A program made the translations under genes and the position numbers. A stretch of DNA of 64,000 nt from Mesorhizobium sp. ZC-5 (lineage in GTDB: Bacteria; Pseudomonadota; Alphaproteobacteria; Rhizobiales; Rhizobiaceae): contig NZ_JAOWPT010000003.1 of assembly GCF_025753855.1 (NCBI RefSeq), positions 62,001 through 126,000 on the forward strand, read 5' to 3'. Every line of letters starts with the position of its first letter. The stretch's first letter is position 1. Below are positions 8,193 through 16,900 of this stretch, in pieces. A model generated the notes under the pieces. It searched no databases. It saw only the letters and a list, made by a program, of their open reading frames with translations, and was not told where the DNA came from.

Positions 8193-8260
8193 CCCTCATC
8201 TGCCTGCCGGCATCTTCTCCCCGTGAACGGGGAGAAGATGATGCTTCGCCGGCGAAGCAT
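8193..8260. repeat. Compound hairpin repeat (rhizobial intergenic type)
   Basis: Two adjacent perfect dyads lie here. At 8211-8240, a 14-bp stem CATCTTCTCCCCGT / ACGGGGAGAAGATG closes a 2-nt loop. Immediately after, 8241-8260 is a perfect 20-bp palindrome with half-site ATGCTTCGCC. The preceding CCCCTCATCTGCC is the kind of sequence that often opens such repeats in rhizobial genomes. It may act as an attenuator between the capsid and connector genes; no U-tract follows. Confidence 0.75.
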
Positions 8261-8293
8261 TTCCCTTGAAAATCAAACAATTCAGGACGTTTC

Positions 8294-8863
8294 ATGACTC
8301 TGTTTCGCACCGTGGAGCCCGGCGCCGAGCCGGTAACGCTGGTCGAGGTGAAGGAGCATCTGCGCCTCGGCCACGCCAGCGAGGACGGGCTGCTTACCGG
8401 CCTGATCCGGGCGGCACGCGAGGAGGTGGAGCGCGCCACCGGCATTGCGCTGATCGACCAGAGCTGGCGGCTGGCGCTCGATCGCTGGCCGCGCAGCGGC
8501 ACGATATATCTCGCCCGTCATCCGGTGCGGAGCGTGATTTCCGTCACTGCCTATGGTGCGGACGGCGGCGCGTCGCTGGTGCCGCCGTCGACTTACCAGG
8601 TCGACGTGCTGGCGCGTCCGGCGCGTCTTCATTTCGAGGATACGCCGGCGCCGCTGCGGCGGATGAACGGCATCGAGATCGACTTTCAGGCCGGCTACGG
8701 CGAGGCGGGGACGGACGTTCCCGACACGCTGAAGCGGGCCATCCTTGTGCTGACCGCGCATTGGTACGACCTGCGCGGTGCCTTCGGTCCGGAAAGCCAG
8801 CCGGCCTCCTATCCCGCCGGCTACGAGCGACTGATCGCGGGATACAAGGCAAGGAAGCTCTGA
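8294..8863 (+). CDS. Head-tail connector / adaptor protein (RcGTA g6-like)
   Basis: The 189-residue protein fits the phage gp6-like head-tail connector family: an N-terminal VTLVEVKEHLRL helix, AAREEVERATGIALIDQSW, a central HPVRSV strand with the variable loop, and a C-terminal LKRAILVLTAHWYDLRG helix. The ring formed by this protein would sit below the portal, which makes the missing portal notable. Its stop codon overlaps the start of the next gene by one base (TGATG), implying coupling. The gene appears intact. Confidence 0.88.
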   Translation: MTLFRTVEPGAEPVTLVEVKEHLRLGHASEDGLLTGLIRAAREEVERATGIALIDQSWRLALDRWPRSGTIYLARHPVRSVISVTAYGADGGASLVPPSTYQVDVLARPARLHFEDTPAPLRRMNGIEIDFQAGYGEAGTDVPDTLKRAILVLTAHWYDLRGAFGPESQPASYPAGYERLIAGYKARKL

Positions 8864-9195
8864 TGCGCTCGCTCATCCTCGATGCGGGATCGCTGCGGCA
8901 CGAACTCGTCCTGCAATCCGCAACGCCGCTGCCCGACGGGCTCGGCGGTCATGCGGAAAGCTGGAGCGAGGTCGGCTCACTGTTCGGCCTGATCGAGCCG
9001 CTGGCAGCCAACAGCGTCGTCAGCGCCGACCAGACACTGGAGACCATCACGCACCGCATCACCATCCGCAGGCGCGACGGGGTCCGCAGCGGTATGCGTT
9101 TCGTCAAGGGAACGCGGGTGTTCGCCATCGTAACCGTCCACGATCCGGACGAGACGGGCCGCTACCTGGTCTGTCGGGCGAAGGAAGAACAGTAG
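8863..9195 (+). CDS. Phage head closure / head-tail joining protein (RcGTA g7 position)
   Basis: The 110-residue protein starts at an ATG overlapping the previous stop by one base. It has the compact beta-rich pattern of head closure proteins: HELVLQSATPLPDGLGG near the N-terminus, WSEVGSLFGLIEP, ITHRITIRRRDGVRSGMRF and a C-terminal LVCRAKEEQ. Such proteins close the neck beneath the connector ring. The stop codon TAG (9193-9195) is itself the first part of a heptanucleotide repeat array, so the 3' end of the gene and the repeat are fused. Confidence 0.85.
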   Translation: MRSLILDAGSLRHELVLQSATPLPDGLGGHAESWSEVGSLFGLIEPLAANSVVSADQTLETITHRITIRRRDGVRSGMRFVKGTRVFAIVTVHDPDETGRYLVCRAKEEQ

Positions 9196-9246
9196 GGAGT
9201 AGGGAGTAGGGAGTAGGGAGTAGGGAGTAGGGAGTAGGGAGTAGGG
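9192..9246. repeat. Tandem heptanucleotide array (GTAGGGA)n
   Basis: Nearly eight consecutive units of GTAGGGA run from 9192 to 9246 with no mismatch until the end. The first unit includes the TAG stop codon of the head closure gene. No inverted partner arm is present in the gap, unlike the other three arrays. The rest of the gap (9247-9308) has no other feature except a GGAGG at about 9298-9302 for the next small gene. Confidence 0.95.
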
Positions 9247-9308
9247 GACTGGCCTCACCACCCGACATCTGAGGTACCCACTGCTACTGGCTCATTCCGG
9301 AGGATTGC

Positions 9309-9503
9309 ATGAATCTCGCTATGCGACTGACGCTCGACGGGCTTGTCAGGGCACTGAAATACAAGGCGGGCGATCTGGCGGAAACCGCGCAACGGCGATA
9401 CCCTTCGCAAGGGGATGATGCCGTCGCGATGGCTTCAATGCGGTTGGTTCGCGAGCGGCGGCAGGTATCTGGGGGAGATTGCTATGACAGCTGCGGCCGC
9501 TGA
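9309..9503 (+). CDS. Small protein of the GTA cluster, unknown function
   Basis: A 64-residue frame begins seven bases after a strong GGAGG ribosome binding site. The N-terminal half (MNLAMRLTLDGLVRALKYKA) is an amphipathic helix; the remainder is polar and basic. Its last 20 bp overlap the start of the tail terminator gene, the tight packing typical of this operon. I do not recognise the family. The ribosome binding site and overlap argue for translation, but the C-terminal half has weak protein character and could be degraded. Confidence 0.5.
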   Translation: MNLAMRLTLDGLVRALKYKAGDLAETAQRRYPSQGDDAVAMASMRLVRERRQVSGGDCYDSCGR

Positions 9504-9900
9504 ACTGCAGAAGGCGATCTTCTCGTCGCTGTCGAGCGACGCGGCGCTGGTGGCGATGCTGGGCGGCGCCCGCATCTTCGACCAGGCGCCGGCCAATGTC
9601 GCCTTTCCCTACATCACCTTCGGGCGCACCAGCATCTACGACTGGAGCACCGGCACCGAAAGCGGCACCGAACAGCTGTTCACCCTGCATGTCTGGTCGA
9701 AGATGAAGGGCAAGAAGGAAACGCTCGACATCATGGAGCTGGTGCGCAAGCGGCTCAACGATGTCGCGCTGCCGCTCGACGGCCACCACCTGGTCAACCT
9801 GCGTGTCGAATTCACCGAAGCGCGCCACGACGACAACCTTTCCGTCCATCACGGGCTGGTGAGGTTCCGGGCAGTGACGGAAGAAGAGAGTAGTGAGTAG
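9484..9900 (+). CDS. DUF3168 tail terminator / tail completion protein (RcGTA g8-like)
   Basis: The frame opens at 9415, but the ATG at 9484 preceded by GGGGGAG begins the conserved AAELQKAIFSSLSSDAAL helix, giving 138 residues. The DUF3168 pattern continues with IFDQAPANVAFPYITFGRT, HVWSK and a C-terminal VEFTEARHDD strand. Members cap the tail tube and join it to the head neck. The last residues (S-S-E) and the stop are encoded by the heptanucleotide repeat that follows, so the true C-terminus may have been replaced when the repeat arrived. Confidence 0.85.
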   Translation: MTAAAAELQKAIFSSLSSDAALVAMLGGARIFDQAPANVAFPYITFGRTSIYDWSTGTESGTEQLFTLHVWSKMKGKKETLDIMELVRKRLNDVALPLDGHHLVNLRVEFTEARHDDNLSVHHGLVRFRAVTEEESSE

Positions 9901-9978
9901 TGAACAGGGAGTAGGAAAAGCCGCAGTACGGAATTTCCGTTCACTACTCACTACTCACTACTCACTACTCACTACTTC
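9888..9978. repeat. Inverted heptanucleotide array (GTAGTGA type) with 18-bp perfect stem
   Basis: The left arm at 9888-9905 (GAGTAGTGAGTAGTGAAC) is perfectly complementary to 9939-9956, and the right arm continues as tandem CACTACT units to about 9978. A third heptamer variant, GGGAGTA, sits at 9907-9914. The left arm begins inside the DUF3168 coding sequence and supplies its stop codon. Confidence 0.95.
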
Positions 9979-10011
9979 ACTAATCCCATCCCTCATTTCA
10001 GGAGACGGCCA

Positions 10012-10428
10012 ATGGTCGCACAGAAGGGCAAGGACCTTCTGCTCAAGATCGATTCCAACGGTCTGGGCAGCTTCGTGACTGTCGCAGGGCTGCGGTCGAA
10101 GCGGATTGCGTTCAACAGCGAGACGGTCGACATCACCGACGCGGATTCGGCCGGGCGCTGGCGTGAACTGCTGGCCGGAAGCGGCGTGCAGCGCGCGGCG
10201 GTCGGCGGCTCGGGCATTTTCAAGGACGCCCAGTCGGACACGGCGATCCGTTCGCGCTTCTTCGCCGGCGAGATCGTCGACTGGCAGTTTGTGGTGCCGA
10301 GTTTCGGCGTCGTCGAAGGCGCGTTCCAGGTTACGGCGCTCGAATACACCGGCGCGCATGACGGCGAGGTGACGTTCGAGATCGCGCTGGAATCTGCGGG
10401 ACCGGTCAGCTTCGCGGTGGCGCCATGA
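10012..10428 (+). CDS. Major tail tube protein, TP901-1 type (RcGTA g9-like)
   Basis: This 138-residue protein has the tail tube profile: GKDLLLKIDSNGLGSFVTVAGL at the N-terminus, the conserved FNSETVDITDADSAGRWRELL loop and a beta-rich C-terminal half (VTFEIALESAGPVSF). It forms the hexameric tail tube rings. The gene ends in a 4-bp ATGA overlap with the first tail chaperone gene. It looks intact. Confidence 0.92.
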   Translation: MVAQKGKDLLLKIDSNGLGSFVTVAGLRSKRIAFNSETVDITDADSAGRWRELLAGSGVQRAAVGGSGIFKDAQSDTAIRSRFFAGEIVDWQFVVPSFGVVEGAFQVTALEYTGAHDGEVTFEIALESAGPVSFAVAP

Positions 10429-10769
10429 TCGCCAACCGCCGCCGCGGCGAGATCGCGGCCGAATTCGACGGCAAGCCGTACCGGCTCTGCCTGACGCTCG
10501 GGGCGTTGGCGGAACTGGAGGCGGTCTACGCCGCCGACGATCTCGGCGCGCTGGTCGAGCGCTTCTCGCGCGGCAGGCTGTCGGCGCTCGACATCATCCG
10601 GGTGATCGGCGCCGGCCTGCGCGGCGGCGGCAGCGCCATTTCCGATGACGAGGTGGGCGCGATGCAGTCGGCCAATGGGGCTGCCGGCTTCGCGGCCACC
10701 GTGGCGGAACTGCTGGCGGCCACGTTCGGCGCCGCTGAGCAGGCGGAGACGCCGCCAAAAAACCCTTGA
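10425..10769 (+). CDS. Tail assembly chaperone, GTA gp10-type
   Basis: The 114-residue protein matches the gene transfer agent gp10 family, with RRGEIAAEFDGKPYRLCLTLGALAELE at the N-terminus and SALDIIRVIGAGLRGGG in the middle. It is thought to chaperone the tape measure protein, like lambda gpG. Its final sense codons are CCA AAA AAC CCT before TGA, which places the slippery heptamer A AAA AAC (10757-10763) in the correct phase for a -1 shift into the next frame. See findings. Confidence 0.88.
   Translation: MIANRRRGEIAAEFDGKPYRLCLTLGALAELEAVYAADDLGALVERFSRGRLSALDIIRVIGAGLRGGGSAISDDEVGAMQSANGAAGFAATVAELLAATFGAAEQAETPPKNP
10757..10763 (+). promoter_or_regulatory. Candidate -1 programmed frameshift site (A AAA AAC)
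   Basis: The heptamer is phased X XXY YYZ relative to the gp10 frame, two codons before its stop. A -1 slip carries ribosomes into the gp10.1 frame without encountering a stop. A small hairpin (CGTTCC-CGT-GGAACG, 10794-10808) lies 30 nt downstream, farther than usual for a stimulator. Function is inferred by analogy to lambda G-GT. Confidence 0.5.
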
Positions 10770-10999
10770 AAGCCGCAGCAGGAGCAGCCCAAGCGTTCCC
10801 GTGGAACGATGTGATGGCGACGGGGCTCGGTCTGCTGCGGCTTTCGCCTGATACTTTCTGGTCGATGACGCCGCGCGAGTTCGAGCGTGCGGCAAGCACG
10901 TTGCCGTTTCGAGCCAGCATCCCGCCGGGGCGCGACGCACTTCTCGAGATGATGAAAACCTACCCGGACAGAGCACCCGAGGAACAACAGCATGGTTGA
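10766..10999 (+). CDS. Tail assembly chaperone, gp10.1-type (TAC)
   Basis: The frame gives 77 residues if begun at the TTG overlapping the gp10 stop (TTGA). The conserved part, PWNDVMATGLGLLRLSPDTFWSMTPREF, matches the GTA small chaperone family. It has no good independent start: TTG 10766 lacks a Shine-Dalgarno, and the first ATG (10814) falls inside the conserved block. This supports synthesis as a -1 frameshift fusion to gp10, as the GT domain of lambda. Its 3' end overlaps the tape measure start by 8 bp. Confidence 0.82.
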   Translation: MKAAAGAAQAFPWNDVMATGLGLLRLSPDTFWSMTPREFERAASTLPFRASIPPGRDALLEMMKTYPDRAPEEQQHG

Positions 11000-11600
11000 A
11001 GATCCGTGGCAGAGGATGGGGGACGTCGATCCCTGGGATGGATTGCGCAAGACGAAGTCGGATCTTCAGCCCCTGAGCGAAACGCTGAAATCGCTCGAGC
11101 AGCTCTCAAAATCCTTCGGTGCGCAGCTGACCTTTTCGCTGAAGAGCGCCGTGGTGCATGGGCGCGAGCTGGAAGACGTGCTGCGCAGCCTCGGCACCAA
11201 CCTCGCCGGCATGGCGCTGAGCCAAGGCCTGGCGCCGCTGCAGGCGCTGACCGGTTCGCTGTTTTCGAAGCTGTTCAGCGGGCTTTCCGGCATCCTGCCT
11301 TTCGCCAAGGGGGGCGTGCCGGGACATGTCGTGCCGTTTGCCAGCGGCGGCATCGTGTCGACGCCGAGCTTCTTTCCGATGGGGTGCAATATCGGCCTGA
11401 TGGGCGAGGCCGGCGCCGAGGCGATCCTTCCGCTCCAGCGGTCGGCCGACGGACGGCTTGGTGTCGCGGCCGCGGGCGGCGGATCGGTCAATGTCGTCTT
11501 CAACGTGACCGCCCAGGATGCGGGTTCATTCCGCAAGTCCGAAGCGCAGATCACAGGCATGCTGGCGCGGGCGGTCTCGCGCGGCACGCGGACTTTTTGA
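10992..11600 (+). CDS. Short tail tape measure protein (RcGTA g11-like)
   Basis: At 202 residues this is short for a tape measure but normal for GTAs, which have short tails. The N-terminal 80 residues are helical (LQPLSETLKSLEQLSKSFG and SLGTNLAGMALSQGL), followed by a hydrophobic GSLFSKLFSGLSGILPFAKGG stretch and a Gly-rich middle (GLMGEAGAEAILPLQRSADG) typical of tape measure C-termini. It sets tail length and is probably ejected with DNA. A second 137-bp palindromic element starts at the base after its stop codon. Confidence 0.88.
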   Translation: MVEDPWQRMGDVDPWDGLRKTKSDLQPLSETLKSLEQLSKSFGAQLTFSLKSAVVHGRELEDVLRSLGTNLAGMALSQGLAPLQALTGSLFSKLFSGLSGILPFAKGGVPGHVVPFASGGIVSTPSFFPMGCNIGLMGEAGAEAILPLQRSADGRLGVAAAGGGSVNVVFNVTAQDAGSFRKSEAQITGMLARAVSRGTRTF

Positions 11601-11739
11601 GGCCGTCGGGAAACTCTACTCCGGTGGCCATCTGACGCGGTTTTCTCCGCTTCCGGTGCTCACGGACCTCAATGTCCGCTCCGCTCCGGTTCTCGAAAAC
11701 CACGCCAGCTGACTCACCGGAGCGACTTTCGCAACGGCC
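11601..11739. repeat. Palindromic intergenic element, copy B
   Basis: This is the partner of copy A at 8026-8161. Its outer inverted repeat reads GGCCGT at the left and ACGGCC at the right, and CTCCGGTG pairs with CACCGGAG. Compared with copy A the paired positions differ on both sides (TTCGT/ACGAA, CCGGCG/CGCCGG), so base pairing is retained while sequence is not. The inner GGAC/GTCC hairpin is identical. Confidence 0.85.
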
Positions 11740-11756
11740 TCGAACAAGGCTCAACG

Positions 11757-12407
11757 ATGGCTGACTTTACAAGTTTTCACGACGTGCTTTTTCCCGCCGC
11801 GATCTCGTTCGGCGCGACCGGCGGATCGGAGCGGCGCAACGAAATCGTGCTGATGACGTCAGGGCGCGAGCGCCGCAACGCGCGGTTCTTCGATTCGCGC
11901 CGCCATTATGACGCCGGCACCGGGGTGCGCTCGCTGGAAGATCTCCATGACGTGCTTGCCTTCTTCGAGGCACGGCGCGGCTCGTTGCATGCGTTCCGTT
12001 TTCGAGACCCTTTCGACATGAAGTCGTGCAGGCCGAACCAGACGGTGTCGCCGCTTGACCAGGATATCGGTGTCGGCGACGGGGCGACCGCGCGCTTCGT
12101 CCTGACCAAGAACTACGGTTCCGGCAACGATACATACCGGCGGAGCATCCTGAAGCCGGTTGCGGCGACGGTGCGGGTCGCCGTCGACACGGTGGAACGA
12201 ACGAACCCGGCGGGTTTCACGATCGATCTGGAGACCGGCGAATTGGTTTTCCCGCCGGGCGGCGTGCCGGCGGCGGGCATGGCAATCACGGCGGGATTCG
12301 AGTTCGACGTTCCCGTGCGCTTCGACACCGAGCGCATCGAGGTCAGCCTGACCGGGTTCAAGGCCGGCCAGATCCCCTCGATCCCTCTCGTCGAGGTGCA
12401 GCCATGA
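11757..12407 (+). CDS. DUF2460 distal tail protein (RcGTA g12-like)
   Basis: The 216-residue protein matches the TIGR02217/DUF2460 family: FHDVLFPAAISFGATGG at the N-terminus, ERRNARFFDSRRHYDAG, FFEARRGSLHAFRFRDPFD and a C-terminal VPVRFDTERIEVSL. It forms the distal tail ring connecting tube to hub. Its stop overlaps the next start by 4 bp (ATGA). It appears complete. Confidence 0.92.
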   Translation: MADFTSFHDVLFPAAISFGATGGSERRNEIVLMTSGRERRNARFFDSRRHYDAGTGVRSLEDLHDVLAFFEARRGSLHAFRFRDPFDMKSCRPNQTVSPLDQDIGVGDGATARFVLTKNYGSGNDTYRRSILKPVAATVRVAVDTVERTNPAGFTIDLETGELVFPPGGVPAAGMAITAGFEFDVPVRFDTERIEVSLTGFKAGQIPSIPLVEVQP

Positions 12408-13294
12408 GCGTCTATCCCGAAGCGATGGCCGAACATCTCGCCGGCACCGTTACCACGCTTTGCCATTGCTGGCGGCTGATGCGGAAGGACGGCTTGGCCG
12501 CCGGCTACACCGATCATGACCGGCAGTTGGAAATCGACGGCGTCGTGTTCGAGCCGGAGTCGGGTTTCAGCGCCAGCGAGGCGCGCGACACGTTGGGACT
12601 GGCGACTGACACCGTCGATGTCGAGGGCGCCTTGTCGTCGCTCGACATCCGCGAAGAGGATATTGCCGCCGGCCACTACGACGGCGCAATGGTCGAGACG
12701 TTGTTGGTCAATTGGATGCAGCCGTCGCAATTCGCGCGGCTGAGGACAGCCACCATCGGCAAGATCACCCGCAGCGACCAGCGCTTCGTCGCCGAACTGG
12801 AGAGTCTGGCGCATTCACTGGATATAGTACGCGGCCGCCATGTGCGGCGCGGTTGCGATGCCGAACTCGGCGACCAGCGCTGCGGCTTCCTGCTTTCGCA
12901 GGCCGGTTTCTATGGGGCGGGGACGGTCGCATCGGTGCCGGGCGCTGGGGTGATTGCTGTTTCGGGTCTCGGCGGTTTCGACAGCGGCTGGTTCTCGCAT
13001 GGCGTGCTGACCTGGCAATCCGGGCCTGATGCAGGCCGGCAGGTGCGGATCGTCAGCCATCAGCGAAAGGGCGCTGAGGTGACCATTTCGTTCTGGCAGG
13101 AAAATGCGCTCGACCCGCAGACGGGCGATGCGTTTACTGTCGTCGCGGGCTGCGACAAGATTTTTGCGACATGCAAGGCGAAGTTTGCCAATGCTGCGAA
13201 TTTTCGCGGATTTCCGCATCTGCCGGGCAATGATGCAGGCTACGCCTACGTGACCGACGGCGGCCGGTTCGATGGCGGGGCGTTGGTGTCGTAA
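12404..13294 (+). CDS. DUF2163 hub protein (RcGTA g13-like)
   Basis: The 296-residue protein belongs to TIGR02218/DUF2163. Four cysteines occur as Cys151-x8-Cys160 and Cys250-x6-Cys257 ([14 protein letters not shown] and [13 protein letters not shown]), a pattern that fits an iron-sulfur or other metal site like those reported for tail tip hub proteins. The conserved [11 protein letters not shown] lies near the C-terminus. It forms the baseplate hub. A heptanucleotide array starts at the first base after its TAA stop. Confidence 0.9.
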   Translation: MSVYPEAMAEHLAGTVTTLCHCWRLMRKDGLAAGYTDHDRQLEIDGVVFEPESGFSASEARDTLGLATDTVDVEGALSSLDIREEDIAAGHYDGAMVETLLVNWMQPSQFARLRTATIGKITRSDQRFVAELESLAHSLDIVRGRHVRRGCDAELGDQRCGFLLSQAGFYGAGTVASVPGAGVIAVSGLGGFDSGWFSHGVLTWQSGPDAGRQVRIVSHQRKGAEVTISFWQENALDPQTGDAFTVVAGCDKIFATCKAKFANAANFRGFPHLPGNDAGYAYVTDGGRFDGGALVS

Positions 13295-13431
<137 letters not shown>

Positions 13432-13900
13432 TTACCGGCACGCGACGATCCGCATGACGAGACGGCGGCGCTGATCGTCACGGCGGCGAGAGAATGGATA
13501 GGCACGCCCTATCGCCATCAGGGCTCGAAGCAGGGCGTCGGCTGCGACTGCCTCGGCCTGGTGCGGGGGATCTGGCGGGCGGTCTATGGCGGCGAGGCGG
13601 AACGGCCGGCGGCCTACGCGGCGGACTGGGCGGAAGCCGGCGGCGAAGACCTGTTCCTCGCTGCCGCACGGCGCCATTGCCGCGAGAAGCCGATCGGCGA
13701 GCGGATACCCGGCGACCTGCTGCTGTTCCGGTGGCGTCCGCATCTGCCCGCCAAGCACGCCGGTATTCTCGTTGAGAACGGCTGCTTCATCCATGCCTAT
13801 CAGGGGCACTGCGTGACCGTCTCGTCGCTGGTGCCGCAATGGCGGCGGAGGATCGCGGCGGTCTTTTGCTTCCCCACCCCGAACAATTGAGGCGGCCCGC

Positions 13901-16900
13901 ATGGCAACCATCATCCTGCAGGCCGCCGGCGCGTTTCTTGGCGGCTTTCTCGGGCCGGTCGGCACCGCGGTCGGGACCGCCGCGGGCGCCATGGCCGGCT
14001 ATGCCATCGACCGGGCGCTGATCGACGGCACGCGGCGCCACGAAGGGCCGAGGCTCACCGGTGCGCGGCCGTTCACCGCGGAAGAGGGGACCGCGCTGCC
14101 GCGCGTCTACGGCACCGCGCGGATTGGCGGCACGCTGATCTGGGCGACACGCTTCGAGGAGGACAGGACCACCAAGCGCCAGGGCTCCAAGGGAGGGCCT
14201 AAGGTGACGGAATACAGCTACTTCGCCAACGCGGCGTTTGCGCTGTGCGAGGGAAGGATCGCCGGCATCCGCCGCATCTGGGCGGACGGCAAGGAACTCG
14301 ACCGCGAAACTGTGGAGATCCGCATTTATTACGGGTCGGAAGACCAGACTCCCGATCCTCTGATCGAGGCGAAGCAGGGTGCCGGCAACGCGCCGGCCTA
14401 TCGCGGCACCGCCTATGTCGTCTTCGACAGGCTGCCGATCGGCGACTACGGCAACCGTATCCCGCAGTTGCAGTTCGAAGTGCTGCGTCCGGTTGGCGAG
14501 GTGGCGCAAGGCATTCGGGCCGTGGCCCTCATCCCCGGCTCGACCGAATTCGGACTGTCTCCGCACCTCGTCACCCGCGAGATATCGGCGGGCGACACGC
14601 AGGCGCTGAACCGGCACGTGCTGCATGCGGCGACCGATCTCGCGGCGTCGCTCGACGAGCTTCAGGCGCTGTGCCCGAATCTCGAACATGTGGCGCTGGT
14701 CGTAGCGTGGTTTGGCAACGATCTGCGCGCCGGGCATTGCGCGATCCGGCCGGCGGTGACCGATCGTCTGGTTTCCGGGCTGTCGCAGGAATGGAAGGTT
14801 TCAGGGTTGACGCGGACGACGGCGCCGCTGGTTTCGAGCCATGGCGGCGGTGCTGCCTATGGCGGATCGCCATCGGATCGCTCGGTGATCGACGCGATCG
14901 CCGAGATCAAGTCACGCGGTCTCAAGGTGACGCTCTATCCCTTTGTCATGATGGATATTCCGGCGGGCAACGCGCTGCCCGACCCCTATGGCGGCCTGGC
15001 CCAGGCTGCCTATCCGTGGCGCGGACGGGTCACCTGCCACCCGGCGACATTGCAGCCAGGCTCAGCCGACAAGACAGCCGCTGCGCGGACGCAGGTCGCT
15101 AACTTCTGTGGCGCCGCGCAACCGGGCGATGTCGTGGCCGAGGCGGGCACGATCCCCTTCCATGGCGATCCCGACGATTGGGGCTATCGCCGTTTCGTGC
15201 TGCATTTCGCCAGGCTGGCGGCCGCCGCGGGCGGTGTCGACGCCTTCCTGGTAGGTTCCGAACTGCGCGGGCTGACGACCTTGCAGGACGAGGAGAATGC
15301 TTTCCCGTTCGTCGAGCAATTGTGCGGCTTGGCAGCGGACATACGCACGATCCTGGGGCCGGACACCAAGATCACCTACGGCGCCGACTGGAGCGAATAT
15401 TTCGGCCATCATCCCGCGGACGGCAGCGGTGACGTCTTCTTCCATCTCGACGCGTTCTGGTCGCATGCCGCGGTCGATGCGGTCGGCATCGACAATTACA
15501 TGCCGTTGTCGGACTGGCGCGACCAGGATTATGCCGGCGGCAACCCGGACAACTTTGCCGGGCCATATGATCCGGAAAGGTTGCGGTACTCGATCGCGAG
15601 CGGCGAGGGGTTCGACTGGTATTATCCGACAGACGCGGCGCGGATTGCGCGGGAGCGCGCGCCGATCACCGACGGCGCTTATGGCAAGCCGTGGATCTAC
15701 CGCTACAAGGACATCGCCGGCTGGTGGTCGAACCTGCATCATGACCGCATCGCGGGTGTCGAGGCGGCGGAGTCGACGGGTGCCGCGGTCGAAGCCGGTG
15801 TGGTTCACCGAACTCGGTTGCCCGGCCGTCGACAAGGGACCGAACCAGCCGAACGTCTTTCCCGATCCAAAATCGGCCGAGAGCGCCGTGCCTTATTTTT
15901 CCAACGGCGGACGCTCAGATCTCGCGGTGCAGCGGCTGCTGGCGGCGCACCGGCAGCATTGGGACCCGGCGAGCCCGCAATTCGTGCCGGACGCGAATCC
16001 GATCTCGCCGGTCTATGGCGGACGCATGGTGGACCGCAGCGGATCTATGCCTGGGCCTGGGATGCGCGGCCGTTTCCGGTATTTCCGGCGAGCGGCGGCA
16101 TCTGGCGGGACGGGGACAACTGGCGGCTGGGGCATTGGCTGAACGGCCGCCTGAGCGGCATCGGCTGCGGCGACCTGATCAACGCGGTGCTGGCCGATCA
16201 TGGCCTGCCGGTGGCCGAAATCGGCAACGTCGACGGCACCATGCATGGCTATGTCGTTTCCGATCCCGCGTCGGCGCGTGCAGCACTCGAGCCGGTGATC
16301 GATCTTTTCGGGATCGCCGTTTGCGAGATCGGCGGAGGACTGAGCTTCCGCCGCGAAATTGCGGGGAACATGCCGTCGGCCGCGGTCACCGAACTGGTGG
16401 TCGAAGGCAGGCAGCCGGTCATCGAAATCTCGCGCGTGCCCGATCACCAGTTGCCGACCGAAGCGATCCTGGGCTTCCGCGATCCATTCGCGGACTACCA
16501 GGCCGGGTCGGCACGCAAATTGAGGCAAGGAACATCTGCCCACCGGCAGGAGACGATCGGGTTTCCCGGCGTGCTGGAGGCTGGTGAGGCGGCCGCACTC
16601 CTGGACGACTGGATGCGGAGGACTTGGTCGCGGCGCGAAAGCGTTTCGTTTGCGGTGCCGGCGCCCGAAGCTGGCGTCGAGCCCGGGGCGATCATCCGTC
16701 TCCCGGCCATCGGCGCGTCGGAATTCCTCGTCACCGAAATCGAGGACGGGCTGACGCGAAAGGTTTCGGCGCGGCAGGTGTCGAGGTCGGCACCCGTACC
16801 CGCCGACGGCAGGCTGCCGGTAGTCAACCCGCCGCCCTTGACGATCGCCGGGCGGCCGCTGAGCCTGTTTCTCGATCTGCCGATGGCGCCTGGCGCAAGC

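Noticed and set aside
15776-16034. The frame change in the baseplate gene considered as programmed frameshifting.
   Set aside because: Two shifts in opposite directions are required and no slippery heptamer lies at either joint; deletions explain both.
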